Assembly (NCBI GenBank): GCA_963830385.1
Contig: CAWHMD010000004.1
Coordinates: 248,001 to 312,000, forward strand
Length of the DNA stretch: 64,000 nt
Source: Bog-532 sp963830385
GTDB taxonomy: Bacteria; Actinomycetota; Actinomycetes; Streptosporangiales; Streptosporangiaceae
Direction: 5' to 3'
Of the stretch, positions 40,861 to 50,038 are shown in pieces; position 1 is the first letter of the stretch, and each line of letters begins with the position of its first letter. Made by a program: the position numbers and the translations under genes. The notes beneath the pieces were generated by a model. That model saw only the letters and a list, made by a program, of their open reading frames with translations, was not told where the DNA came from and did not search any database.

Positions 40861-41942
40861 TCATCGGGGCGCGGGCTCGGTTGACTCGCGGACGACCAGG
40901 CGGGCGGGGACGGTCTGGATGCCACGGACGGCCTCACCGCCGATCGCGGCGAGCAGGTGCTGGCCGGCCAGCTGGCCGATCTGCTCCAGGCGGACGTCGA
41001 CGGTGGTGAGCGGCGGGTCGGCGCCGAGCGCCATCGGCGCCCAGTTGTCGAAGCCGACCAGGGCCACGTCGTCGGGGACGCGGCGGCCGCGGGCGCGCAG
41101 GCCGTCGGCGACGCCGCGGGCGATCTGGTCGCTGCCGCAAAAGACAGCATCGGTGTCCGGGCTGGTGTCGAGCAGGATCCGGGCGGCGTCGCGGCCCCAG
41201 CGTTCGCTCCACTCCCCGTACAGGACCTCGGTCAGCGGGAACGGGACCCCGGCCTCGGCCAGCCGGCGGCTCAGGCCGGCGGCCCGTTTGCGCGCGGCCA
41301 GGAACCGCTCGGGGCCGGTGATGTGGCCGACCTGGCGGCGGCCGATGTCCAGCAGGTGCTGGGCGGCGGCCGCGCCGCCCCCCTCGTCGTCGGGCAGGAT
41401 GGCGGGCTCGTCGCCCTCCAGCGGCTGGGTCATCGCGTACACGATCGGGAAGCGGTGCCCGACGTCCACCGCCGTCCGCGGCTCGATCCGGCGGCCGGTC
41501 ACGATCAGGCCGTCCACCCGGCGGCTGACCAGCCTCTCCAGGTAGTGCTGCTCGCGGGCCGGGTCGTCGCGGGTGTCGCACATGAACACCGAGATCTGGC
41601 CGGCCCCGAGCGCGTCCTCGGCGCCGAGCATGACCGGGATGCTGAACCGGCCGAAGCTGTCGGTGGTGATCAGGCCGACGGTGTAGGTCCTGCCTCCCAG
41701 CAGGCCCTGGGCCAGCACGTTGGGGGCGAAACCGAGCTGCTCGGCGGCCTCGGTGACGCGCCGCCGGGTCTCCGGCCGAGCCGGCCCTGGCCGTTCAGCG
41801 CCTTGGACGCGGTGCCAATTGACACACCGGCGGTGGCTGCGACGTCCCGGATCGTCGCCGCCCGCGGTTCAGGCGCATCTGGCAAGGGTTTTCCCCCGTT
41901 CGGCGGCCGTCCCAGCTTACGCTGATCGTCGGAAAAGTGCAC
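40861..41942 (-). pseudogene. LacI family regulator of the sugar locus, one frameshift
   Basis: Read across a one-base shift near 41770-41782, this is a LacI repressor of about 360 residues. The HTH is ATIRDVAATAGVSIGTASKALNGQGRLG. After the shift the hinge helix continues TRRRVTEAAEQLGFAPNVLAQGLLGG, then a ribose-binding-protein-like core (TYTVGLITTDSFGRFSIPVMLG ... DAVFCGSDQIARGVADGLRARGRRVPDDVALVGFDNW). It is divergent from the GH127/ABC operon and is its natural regulator. Upstream, AAGTGCACTT (41935-41944) is a perfect palindrome. Without the missing base the DNA-binding domain is cut from the sensor. Confidence 0.85.
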
Positions 41943-42057
41943 TTGAGAGTACTTGACGCTGGATAATCACCGCTCTAATCTGACGCGGAAAACCTATTCC
42001 TTGAGATATGGGCCCTGCCTAGCAGCCGACCAGCTCAGGACACATCGGAGTGACTAC

Positions 42058-44196
42058 GTGACATCTCTGGACACCCCACCGCGCCCCGGCGACGCGGACG
42101 CGGCGCGGCTGGGCGCCGGTCCCGCCATCCCCACCGGGCACGCGCTGGCGGCGCACCGGCCGCTGCCCCAGCCGGGCGCGCACCTGACCCGTGGCCTGCT
42201 GTACGACTGGCAGGAGCGGAACCGCGCGGCCAGCCTGCCGCTGGCGCTGCGCCAGCTGGCGGCGGCCGGCAACCTCGACAACATGCGGCTGGCCATTCAG
42301 GTCGCCGCCGGGGACGTGCCTACCGCGGCCGCGGCTGGCCGCGACGCGGGTGACGTCGGGGATGTCACCGACGAGACCGACGAGCCGGACGTGGCCCAGA
42401 CCACGGATACCAGCACCCCGGGCCGGGACACCGCCGCCAGCCGTGGCTACCGGGGCCCGGTGTTCATGGACTCCGACATCTACAAGACGCTCGAGGCGAT
42501 CGGCTGGGAGCTGTCCCGCACCGCCGACGGGGCCGAAGACAACGGCGAGCTGACCGGTTTCGCCGACCAGACCATCGCCCTGCTCGAGCAGGCCCAGGAG
42601 CCCGACGGCTACCTGGACTCCTACATCCAGGTCAGCGGGGCGCCGCGCTGGGAAGGGCTGGCCTACAGCCACGAGATGTACTGCGCGGGCCACCTCATCC
42701 AGGCCGCGGTGGCGCTGTCGCGCAGCGCCGACGGTACGCCGATCGCCACCCGGCTGCTGGCGGTGGCCCGCCGGGTGGCCGACCGGCTGGTGGGCACGTT
42801 CGCCGGCCACGAGATCGGCCTGGACGGTCACCCCGAGATCGAGACCGCGCTGGCCGAGCTCTACCGGGAGACCGGCCACCGCGCCTACCTGGACCTGGCC
42901 CGCCAGTTCGTCGACCAGCGCGGGCACGGGCTGGCCGGGGACCACCACGGCCACGGCCAGCGTTACCTGCAGGACCGGCTGCCGATCAGGGACACGGTGA
43001 CCGAGGAGGGTCACGCGGTCCGGGCCATGTACCTGGAGGCCGGGGTGGTCGATGTGGCGGTCGAGTCCGGTGACCAGCGGCTGCTCGAATCGTCGGTCGT
43101 CCGCTGGGAAGACATGCTGGCGACCAAGACCTACCTGACCGGCGGCAACGGCTCCCGGCACTCGCACGAGGCGTTCGGTGACCGGTACGAGCTGCCCCCG
43201 GACCGGGCCTACAACGAGACCTGCGCCGCCATCGCCAGCTTCCACTGGTCCTGGCGGCTGCTGCTGGCCACCGGCGAGGCCCGCTACGCCGACCTGATGG
43301 AACGCCTGCTCTACAACGCCTTCGGCGCCTCGATCTCCACCGACGGGCAGCGCTTCTTCTACGTCAACCCGCTCCAGCGCCGCTACGACCACGTCGAGGG
43401 AGACGACCCCGGGCGGCGGCACGAGTGGTTCTCCTGCGCCTGCTGCCCGCCGAACATCATGCGGCTGCTCGCCTCGCTGCAGTTCTACCTGGCCAGCACG
43501 GCCGACAACACGGTGTTCGTGCACCAGTTCACCGGGGCCAGCGTGCAGGCGCCGCTGGCGGCCGGCACCCTCAAGCTGACCATGACCGCCGACCTGCCCT
43601 GGTCCGGCCGGGTGAGCATCCGGGTGGACCAGGCTCCCGGCGGCCGGTGCGGCCTGGCCCTGCGCGTCCCATCGTGGAGCGCCGGCACCGAGGTCGCGGT
43701 GAACGGGGAGCCGGTCAGCGTGACCGCCAACGACCACGGCTACCTGGTCATCGGCCGGACCTGGCAGCCGGGCGACGAGGTCACCGCCGAGTTCGCGGTG
43801 ACGGCCCGCTGGGTGTACCCGGACCTGGTGGTCGACGCCGTCCGCGGCTGCGCGGCGGTCGAACGCGGGCCGCTGGTCTACTGCTTCGAGCAGGCCGACC
43901 AGCCCGAGGGCGCGGACCTGCCGTACCTCACCGTCCCCGGCGCGCCGCCGCTGCGCGAGCGCCGGGCCGACCTGCCCGGCATCGGCGCGACCGTGGTGCT
44001 CGACACCGACGCCGTGCACCGTACCGCCAACGCTCCGGGGAGCTGGCCCTACCGGGCCACCCCCGCTGACCCCGGCGACGGCCAGCACGTCACCGTCACC
44101 GCCGTCCCCTACTTCCAGTGGGACAACCGGGACGGGCGACCGATGCGGGTCTGGCTGCCGCAGGTCCCCGTCGCCACCCACCAGCCCTCTCAATGA
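42058..44196 (+). CDS. GH127 beta-L-arabinofuranosidase-like hydrolase
   Basis: A 712-residue intracellular glycosidase with an (alpha/alpha)6 barrel and beta-sandwich ends. The zinc/nucleophile site of GH127 is visible: E387 and C389 (YNETCAAIA) with C462 and C463 (FSCACCPPN). In known GH127 enzymes a cysteine of this cluster acts as nucleophile on beta-L-arabinofuranosides. A GTG start at 42058 follows CGGAGTGA. An unusual Asp/Thr-rich insertion sits at about residues 87-125 (DAGDVGDVTDETDEPDVAQTTD). First gene of a six-gene operon with a sugar ABC transporter and divergent from LacI. Confidence 0.92.
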   Translation: MTSLDTPPRPGDADAARLGAGPAIPTGHALAAHRPLPQPGAHLTRGLLYDWQERNRAASLPLALRQLAAAGNLDNMRLAIQVAAGDVPTAAAAGRDAGDVGDVTDETDEPDVAQTTDTSTPGRDTAASRGYRGPVFMDSDIYKTLEAIGWELSRTADGAEDNGELTGFADQTIALLEQAQEPDGYLDSYIQVSGAPRWEGLAYSHEMYCAGHLIQAAVALSRSADGTPIATRLLAVARRVADRLVGTFAGHEIGLDGHPEIETALAELYRETGHRAYLDLARQFVDQRGHGLAGDHHGHGQRYLQDRLPIRDTVTEEGHAVRAMYLEAGVVDVAVESGDQRLLESSVVRWEDMLATKTYLTGGNGSRHSHEAFGDRYELPPDRAYNETCAAIASFHWSWRLLLATGEARYADLMERLLYNAFGASISTDGQRFFYVNPLQRRYDHVEGDDPGRRHEWFSCACCPPNIMRLLASLQFYLASTADNTVFVHQFTGASVQAPLAAGTLKLTMTADLPWSGRVSIRVDQAPGGRCGLALRVPSWSAGTEVAVNGEPVSVTANDHGYLVIGRTWQPGDEVTAEFAVTARWVYPDLVVDAVRGCAAVERGPLVYCFEQADQPEGADLPYLTVPGAPPLRERRADLPGIGATVVLDTDAVHRTANAPGSWPYRATPADPGDGQHVTVTAVPYFQWDNRDGRPMRVWLPQVPVATHQPSQ

Positions 44197-44210
44197 GGAG
44201 ATCAACCCAG

Positions 44211-45548
44211 ATGAAGCGCACCCATGTCCGGCGCGTGATGGCCGCCACGGCCATCGCGGCCGCGGCCGCCACCGCGGCGGCCTGCGGCAACGGCGGAGGC
44301 AGCACGAGCGCGAGTTCAGGCTCAACCTCCGGCTCGAGTTCCTCGGGCGGCAACACCACGATCAACTTCTGGGCCCGGGTCGACAACCCCAGCGTCGGCC
44401 TGGCCAAGCAGTTCAACGCGACCCACAAGAACATCCACGTCAACACCACAGTGGTGCCGGACGCCGAGTACGTGACCAAGATGGCGGCGGCCGTACGCGG
44501 GCACAGCGGCCCGGACGTGGCCGACTTCGACGACATCAACACCCCGCTGTTCGCGGCCACCGGCATCACCGAGAACGTCTCCTCCTACCTGAACACGCTG
44601 TCGTTCAAGAGCTCGCTCAACCAGGCGGAGATGGGCCTGGCCAGCTACAAGGGCGGCTACTACGGTGTGCCGTACATCAACGGCTCGTCCGTGATGATGT
44701 ACAACAAGGGCCTGTTCAAGAAGGCGGGGCTGAACCCGGACCAGCCGCCGACGACCTGGGCGCAGATCCTCACCGACGCCAAGAAGATCTCGGCGCTCGG
44801 CAACGGCGTAGCCGGCTTCACGATCCCCGGCGCCTGCGGCGGCTGCACCGTCTACACGGTCTGGCCGCTGATCTGGGCCTCCGGTGGCCAGGTGATGTCC
44901 GATTTCGGCGCCAACCAGACCACCACCTTCAGCACCTCCCCCCAGGTGGCGGCCGCGCTGAAGTTCTACAGCGAGCTGTGGACCTCGGGCACGGTGGCGT
45001 CCAAGGACCGGTCGGAGAACGGCACCACCTGGGGCCAGGCCTTCATGGCGGGCAAGACCGGTATGCTGCTCGGCACCCCGGTCGACATCCCGGTCGCGCA
45101 GAAGAACGGCGTGGACGTGGGCGTGGCCCCGATCCCCGGCGAGAACGGCGGCTACTCGACCTTCGTCGGCGGTGACGAGCTGGGGATCATCAACGGTTCC
45201 AAGAACGTGGCCGCGGACGAGACGTTCATCACCTGGATGCTCGGGGTCAAGCAGCAGGAGTACGTGGCCAATCCCTGGTATCTGGTGCCAGTCCGTCAGG
45301 ACATGCTGACCTCGAGTTTCGCGACCAAGTACCCGATCGCGGCGGTCGGCCTGATGGCGTCGGAGAAGGGTCAGGTGCCCAAGAGCATTGGCTTCACGGC
45401 CGCCACCGAGGACGCCAACGCGCCCTGGATCACCGCGTTCGAGCAGGTCGTCTTCTCCGGGGCGGACCCCGCCACCGCGCTGAAGACGGCGGACAACAAC
45501 GCCAAGCAGATCCTCGCCCAGCAGTACCAGCAGCAGGTCGGTGGCTAG
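44211..45548 (+). CDS. Sugar ABC transporter substrate-binding lipoprotein
   Basis: A 445-residue cluster-B type solute-binding lipoprotein. A basic start, an Ala-rich hydrophobic segment and a lipidated cysteine at about residue 25 (TAAACGNGGG) are followed by a Ser/Gly spacer and the binding fold (TINFWARVDNPSVGLAKQFNATHKNIHVNTTVV ... GKTGMLLGTPVDIP). The family delivers oligosaccharides to permeases such as the next two genes. ATG 44211, 14 nt after the GH127 stop, with GAGGAG upstream. Confidence 0.93.
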   Translation: MKRTHVRRVMAATAIAAAAATAAACGNGGGSTSASSGSTSGSSSSGGNTTINFWARVDNPSVGLAKQFNATHKNIHVNTTVVPDAEYVTKMAAAVRGHSGPDVADFDDINTPLFAATGITENVSSYLNTLSFKSSLNQAEMGLASYKGGYYGVPYINGSSVMMYNKGLFKKAGLNPDQPPTTWAQILTDAKKISALGNGVAGFTIPGACGGCTVYTVWPLIWASGGQVMSDFGANQTTTFSTSPQVAAALKFYSELWTSGTVASKDRSENGTTWGQAFMAGKTGMLLGTPVDIPVAQKNGVDVGVAPIPGENGGYSTFVGGDELGIINGSKNVAADETFITWMLGVKQQEYVANPWYLVPVRQDMLTSSFATKYPIAAVGLMASEKGQVPKSIGFTAATEDANAPWITAFEQVVFSGADPATALKTADNNAKQILAQQYQQQVGG

Positions 45549-45551
45549 ACG

Positions 45552-46571
45552 GTGAGCCGTAAGCCCCTCCAGGCCGATCCGCGTGGCCGCGGCGCATCCT
45601 CCGGGGTGCCCGCAGCCGCCGGACCCGGCTCCGATCCGGCCGGTCCCGATGTCACCAAGGCCAGGCCTGGTCCGGCGGCCCGCCACCGCAACCCGCTGGC
45701 CCGCAGCCGGGCCCGGGCCGGGTTCCTGATGTCGCTGCCGGCCCTGGTGCTGGTGGCGGTGTTCTTCGTGCTGCCGCTGATCCTGGTGGCGTGGATGTCG
45801 CTGAACAACTGGCCGCTGGTCGGGCGGGCGACGTTCATCGGGGTCCAGAACTACTCCAACCTGGCCCACGACAAGATCTTCGGCCACGCCCTGCTGTTCA
45901 CCGCCGAGTACACCGTGATCGTGACCCCGATCCAGATCATCCTCGGTTACCTGCTGGCAGTCATGGTCCGCAGCAAGCTGCGCGGGGTCGGCTTCTTCCG
46001 CACCGTGTACTTCATGCCGGTCGTCACCGGCTTCGCCGCCACCGCCTACGTCTTCCTGGTCATGCTGACCCCGGGCGTCGGCGTGGTGAACTCCGTCCTC
46101 AAGGCGCTCGGCCTCAGCAACGGGCAGACCAACTGGCTGACCAGCCCGGGGCTGGCCCTGATCGTCGCGGTCATCCTGATCACCTGGAAGACCATCGGCA
46201 TCGCGATGATCTTGTTCATGGCGGCCATGCAGGCGGTGCCGGAAGAGCTGTACGAGGCGGCCAAGGTCGACGGGGCGGGCTGGTGGCGCCGGGAGGGGCG
46301 GATCACCGTCCCGCTCATCCGCCGGACCACGGCGCTGATCCTGGTGCTGACCGTGGCCGGGTCGTTCCTGGCCTTCGACCAGTTCTACATCCTGACCCAG
46401 GGCGGCCCCAACAACGAGACGCTGACCGCGGTGCTGTGGATCTACACGACCGCGTTCGTGCAGTACCGGACCGGGTACGCGGGCGCGCTGTCGATCGTGC
46501 TGCTGGTGCTGCTGATCCTGCTGAGCGTCGCGCAGATCCGGGCCCTCCGACGCGGAGACGAGGTTAACTGA
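45552..46571 (+). CDS. Sugar ABC transporter permease (MalF-like)
   Basis: A 339-residue inner-membrane permease with an extended basic N-terminus, six or more hydrophobic helices and the ATPase-contact EAA loop EELYEAAKVDGAGWWRREGRITVPLI. GTG 45552 lies directly behind the binding-protein stop. It pairs with the MalG-like permease three bases downstream. No ATPase gene is in the operon; a shared MsiK-type ATPase elsewhere would be expected, as in other actinomycetes. Confidence 0.94.
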   Translation: MSRKPLQADPRGRGASSGVPAAAGPGSDPAGPDVTKARPGPAARHRNPLARSRARAGFLMSLPALVLVAVFFVLPLILVAWMSLNNWPLVGRATFIGVQNYSNLAHDKIFGHALLFTAEYTVIVTPIQIILGYLLAVMVRSKLRGVGFFRTVYFMPVVTGFAATAYVFLVMLTPGVGVVNSVLKALGLSNGQTNWLTSPGLALIVAVILITWKTIGIAMILFMAAMQAVPEELYEAAKVDGAGWWRREGRITVPLIRRTTALILVLTVAGSFLAFDQFYILTQGGPNNETLTAVLWIYTTAFVQYRTGYAGALSIVLLVLLILLSVAQIRALRRGDEVN

Positions 46572-46573
46572 GC

Positions 46574-47482
46574 ATGGCCACCCAATCGGCTGCCCCGGTG
46601 GCGTTCCCGGCCACAGCGAACGCCGCGGCCGGCCGCTCGCCCGGTGGGGCACTGCGCCGGGCCAGCCACGCGCTGTACTACATCGCCGCGATCATTGCGG
46701 CGCTGCTGTTCCTGTTCCCGATGATCTGGGCGCTGATCCGGTCCCTGCAGGGCAGCGTGGCCGACAACTCCCCCCCGACCCTGAGCTCGCTCGCCCACCT
46801 GACCCTGCACAACTACGACAACCTGGTCAGCACGGGCACGAGCGTGTGGACCAACGCGGGCAACAGCCTGATCGTCGCGGTGGTCACTGCGATCCTCACG
46901 GCGGTGGTCGCCACGCTGGCCGGCTATGGTCTGTCGCGGCTGAAGTTTCCGGGGGCCGGGATCGCGTTCGTGATCATCCTGGCCCCGTTCATGGTGCCGT
47001 TCCAGGCCATGCTGACGTCCCTGTTCACGGTGCTGACGTGGCTGCACCTGACCAACAACCTGATCGGCCTGATCCTGGTCTACACGACGTTCCAGCTGCC
47101 GTTCGCGACCTACATCATGCGCAACAGCTTCTCCACCATCCCCACCGAGGTGGAGGAGGCGGCCCTCATCGACGGGGCCTCTCACCTGGGCGTCCTGCGT
47201 CGGGTGATGGTGCCGCTGGTCCGGCCGGGCATCGTCACCGTCGTCCTGTTCGCGTTCTTCTTCGCCTGGAACGAGTTCCTGGCCGCGCTGATGCTGCTCA
47301 CCTCCAACGCCAAGATGACGCTGCCGGTGGCCCTGAACAACCTCGCCTCGGGGGCCTACGGGCAGGTCGACTTCGGCAAGCTCGACGCCGGGGCGGTCAT
47401 CGCCATGGCCCCCTGCGTGGTGGTGTTCCTGATCCTGCAGCGCTACTACGTCAACGGCATCACCGCCGGGGCCGGGAAGTAG
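46574..47482 (+). CDS. Sugar ABC transporter permease (MalG-like)
   Basis: A 302-residue permease, partner of the preceding one, with EAA loop VEEAALIDGASHLGVLRRVMVPLVRPG and a typical MalG C-terminus (FFFAWNEFLAALMLLTS, ending LQRYYVNGITAGAGK). ATG 46574 begins two bases after the previous stop, so translation is coupled. Imports the glycan fragments handled by the GH127 enzyme and the two large proteins downstream. Confidence 0.94.
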   Translation: MATQSAAPVAFPATANAAAGRSPGGALRRASHALYYIAAIIAALLFLFPMIWALIRSLQGSVADNSPPTLSSLAHLTLHNYDNLVSTGTSVWTNAGNSLIVAVVTAILTAVVATLAGYGLSRLKFPGAGIAFVIILAPFMVPFQAMLTSLFTVLTWLHLTNNLIGLILVYTTFQLPFATYIMRNSFSTIPTEVEEAALIDGASHLGVLRRVMVPLVRPGIVTVVLFAFFFAWNEFLAALMLLTSNAKMTLPVALNNLASGAYGQVDFGKLDAGAVIAMAPCVVVFLILQRYYVNGITAGAGK

Positions 47483-47494
47483 GGGCGGCCGGTA

Positions 47495-50038
47495 GTGAGC
47501 GAACTGACCCTGACCGGCCTGGCCGGTGGCGCGCTGAACGCCGCGATCGACCCCGAGCGGGGCGTGCTGCGGTCCCTGCAGGACACTGCCGGGACCCCGG
47601 GCCTGAACTATCTGGGCGGCCCGGCCACGTTCCCCTCCGCGCTCGGCGAGGAGGAGCTGTGGACCGGGGACCTGGTCCTGCGGGTGTGGGACGGCCGCGG
47701 CTGGGAGCTGGAGTCCACTGGCCGCTCGGCCGGCATCCGCGCGGTGAGCCGGACCCACGACGGCCGCACCCAGGTCAGCTACCTGGGCGAGTCGTCCCAG
47801 CCGGGCGGCCTGCGGCGGCTGAACGTGCGCCAGTGGCTGCAGGCCGGGCCAGCCGGGCTACGCTGGGCGATCGAGATCACCAACCGGACCGGTGAGCGGG
47901 CCGAGGTGGGCGAGGTCGCGGTGCCGCTGGTGGCCAACACCGACCTGGCCGGGATCTTCGGCGGGCTGCGGCCGGGCGAACGGGCCGGCGGTGAGCCGCA
48001 ACGGCGCTGGCACGAGGACCGGGTGCAGCAGTTCCTGCACGTGGGCGGGCACGGCTCCTACGTGCTGCTGCAGCGCCCGGCGGGCGACGGGCGGATCCTG
48101 GCCGTGGTCCCCTTCGGGGACACCGCGGTCGAGGCCGCCTACCAGATCGACCCGCGGCAGGCTAACCAGTGGAGCAACGTCTTCGAAGGCCCGTACTTTC
48201 TCGGCCTGCGGACCCGGGCCGCCCGGGCGGTCCACGGCTGGCTCGCCAACCGGGAGAAGCAGAACTACTACCTGCACGGGCACACGTCGCTGGTGCTGGC
48301 CCCGGGTGAGTCCCATACCTTCGGGTTCGAGCTGGCCCTGCTGGACGACGCCGACGGCCTCCGGCAGCGGCTGCTGGACGCCGGCCAGGTGGCGGTCGAG
48401 GCGGCGCCCGGTTACACGGTCCCGCTCGGCCAGCGCATCACGGTGGCGGTCAGCTGCGCGGGGCCGCCCCGGCTGACGTCCGAGTCGGCCAAGGTGACGA
48501 TCACCCCGCTGCCGTCCGGCGCCGGGGCCGGCGAGACCGGCGGCCCGCTCCACCGGTACACGCTGGACTTCGGGTCGACCGGTCAGAAGTCGGTCCGGAT
48601 CGGGTACGGGGACGGCCGCTGGACCCGGCTGCTCTGCTACGTCACGCCCCCCGCCGCCGACCTGCTGCGGGACCGGGCCGCGTTCATCGTCCGCGAGCAG
48701 CTGTACGACAACCCGGACGACCGGTTCGGGCGGCACCACGCGTTCCTGCCCTACGACGACCAGCTGCAGCAGGTGTACACCGACAGCGAGGAATGCTGGC
48801 AGGTGGGCGGGTCGGACGAGTACGGGCTGCCGGTGGCGATGTTCCTGGCGGCGCAGAACGCCAGGCGGCCGGAGCCGGACCAGATCCGGGCGCTGGAGAG
48901 CTACATCGACGACTGGCTGCTGGGCACGCTGCAGGACCCGGCCACGCTCGAAGTCCGGCGCGGTATGTACTTCCGCGAGCCGGGGCTGCCGTCCCGGGAC
49001 GGCCACGAATGGACCGCGGCCGAGAGCCGGGACACCCAGCGGTTCAACAACTACCCGCTGGTCGCGAACATCTACCACGCCATGTACCGGGTGGCCCGGG
49101 ACCACGCCGCCACCCGGGCCCGCACGGCCGACGAGTACCTGACGCTGGCCTGGCGCACCGCGGTGCTCGGGTTCGAGCGGGGCCTGCTGGTGGGGGCGGG
49201 CGCCCCGGCCGGCGCGGGCCTCTACAGCCTGCTGGACGACCTGGCCGAGGCCGACCCGGAGGGCTACGCCGCGCTCGACGGCCACCTGCGGGCGTTCGCC
49301 GCCCTGGCCGCCCGGGACCCGTACCCGTACGGGTCCGAGCTGTACGTCGACCAGACCGCCCACAGCCAGGTCTACCTGGCCCTGGACCGGTACGGGCCGG
49401 AGGCGCCGCTGGACCGGTGCATCCGCGTCACCCGGGCCATGCGGTGGGGATTCCAGCCGTCCTGGTTCCGCTACGGCAACGAGCAGCGCGGCTCGGTCTG
49501 CTGCTGGTACGGCACGCCGCAGAACTCGGAGATCCTGCTGCGGGCCTACCGCCGGACCGGCGACCCCCGGCTGGTCAAGCTGGCCACGGCCGGTCTGGCC
49601 AGCTTCCTGACCTCGGTCCGGGCCGGTGGTGCGGCCCGCGGCTGGTTCACCTGGTGGCCGGACCGCACCGGGTTCGACTCCCGCTCGCTCGACACCGACC
49701 TGGGCCTGTTCAACTACCTGCGTGCGGCCGCCGCCTACGTGCTGACCGACCCGGTGTTCGGCCTGACCGGCTACCTGTGTGCCGCCCGGGAGCTGCCGGA
49801 CGGGTCGATCGAGGTCGAGCCGGCCAATGGCGTGGACGACACCATCCACTTCGGCGACCACGACCTGTCGGTGTACGCCACCGCCCCGATCCGGCGGGCC
49901 CGGTTCAGCCCGGCCGGCCGGGTGCTGGAGCTGGAGGTCGGGGCGCCACCCCACGGTGCACATCATCGGGGCCGCCGCCCGGCCGCCCGGGTCGAGGGCG
50001 CCCCGGCCGAGCTGCGCCTGCAGGTGCGGGCGGAGTGA
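47495..50038 (+). CDS. Uncharacterised glycosidase-like protein 1
   Basis: An 847-residue cytosolic protein. The first 250 residues look like a beta-sandwich (galactose-mutarotase-like strands); the rest has the repeating helical pattern of an (alpha/alpha) barrel, with acid/aromatic motifs YTDSEECWQVGGSDEYGLPVA, DTQRFNNYPLVANIYHAMY and NEQRGSVCCWYGTPQNSEIL. It may belong to the large actinobacterial group listed as DUF5695, but I cannot confirm this. Position behind the permeases points to glycan breakdown. Near the C-terminus (about 49945-49990) the reading looks locally shifted: TVHIIGA appears in another frame before PAARVEGAPAELRLQV resumes. GTG 47495. Confidence 0.75.
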   Translation: MSELTLTGLAGGALNAAIDPERGVLRSLQDTAGTPGLNYLGGPATFPSALGEEELWTGDLVLRVWDGRGWELESTGRSAGIRAVSRTHDGRTQVSYLGESSQPGGLRRLNVRQWLQAGPAGLRWAIEITNRTGERAEVGEVAVPLVANTDLAGIFGGLRPGERAGGEPQRRWHEDRVQQFLHVGGHGSYVLLQRPAGDGRILAVVPFGDTAVEAAYQIDPRQANQWSNVFEGPYFLGLRTRAARAVHGWLANREKQNYYLHGHTSLVLAPGESHTFGFELALLDDADGLRQRLLDAGQVAVEAAPGYTVPLGQRITVAVSCAGPPRLTSESAKVTITPLPSGAGAGETGGPLHRYTLDFGSTGQKSVRIGYGDGRWTRLLCYVTPPAADLLRDRAAFIVREQLYDNPDDRFGRHHAFLPYDDQLQQVYTDSEECWQVGGSDEYGLPVAMFLAAQNARRPEPDQIRALESYIDDWLLGTLQDPATLEVRRGMYFREPGLPSRDGHEWTAAESRDTQRFNNYPLVANIYHAMYRVARDHAATRARTADEYLTLAWRTAVLGFERGLLVGAGAPAGAGLYSLLDDLAEADPEGYAALDGHLRAFAALAARDPYPYGSELYVDQTAHSQVYLALDRYGPEAPLDRCIRVTRAMRWGFQPSWFRYGNEQRGSVCCWYGTPQNSEILLRAYRRTGDPRLVKLATAGLASFLTSVRAGGAARGWFTWWPDRTGFDSRSLDTDLGLFNYLRAAAAYVLTDPVFGLTGYLCAARELPDGSIEVEPANGVDDTIHFGDHDLSVYATAPIRRARFSPAGRVLELEVGAPPHGAHHRGRRPAARVEGAPAELRLQVRAE

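Noticed and set aside
42019..44325. 768-codon open frame opposite the GH127 gene
   Set aside because: Antisense shadow; no recognisable motif and it crosses the gene start of the transporter.
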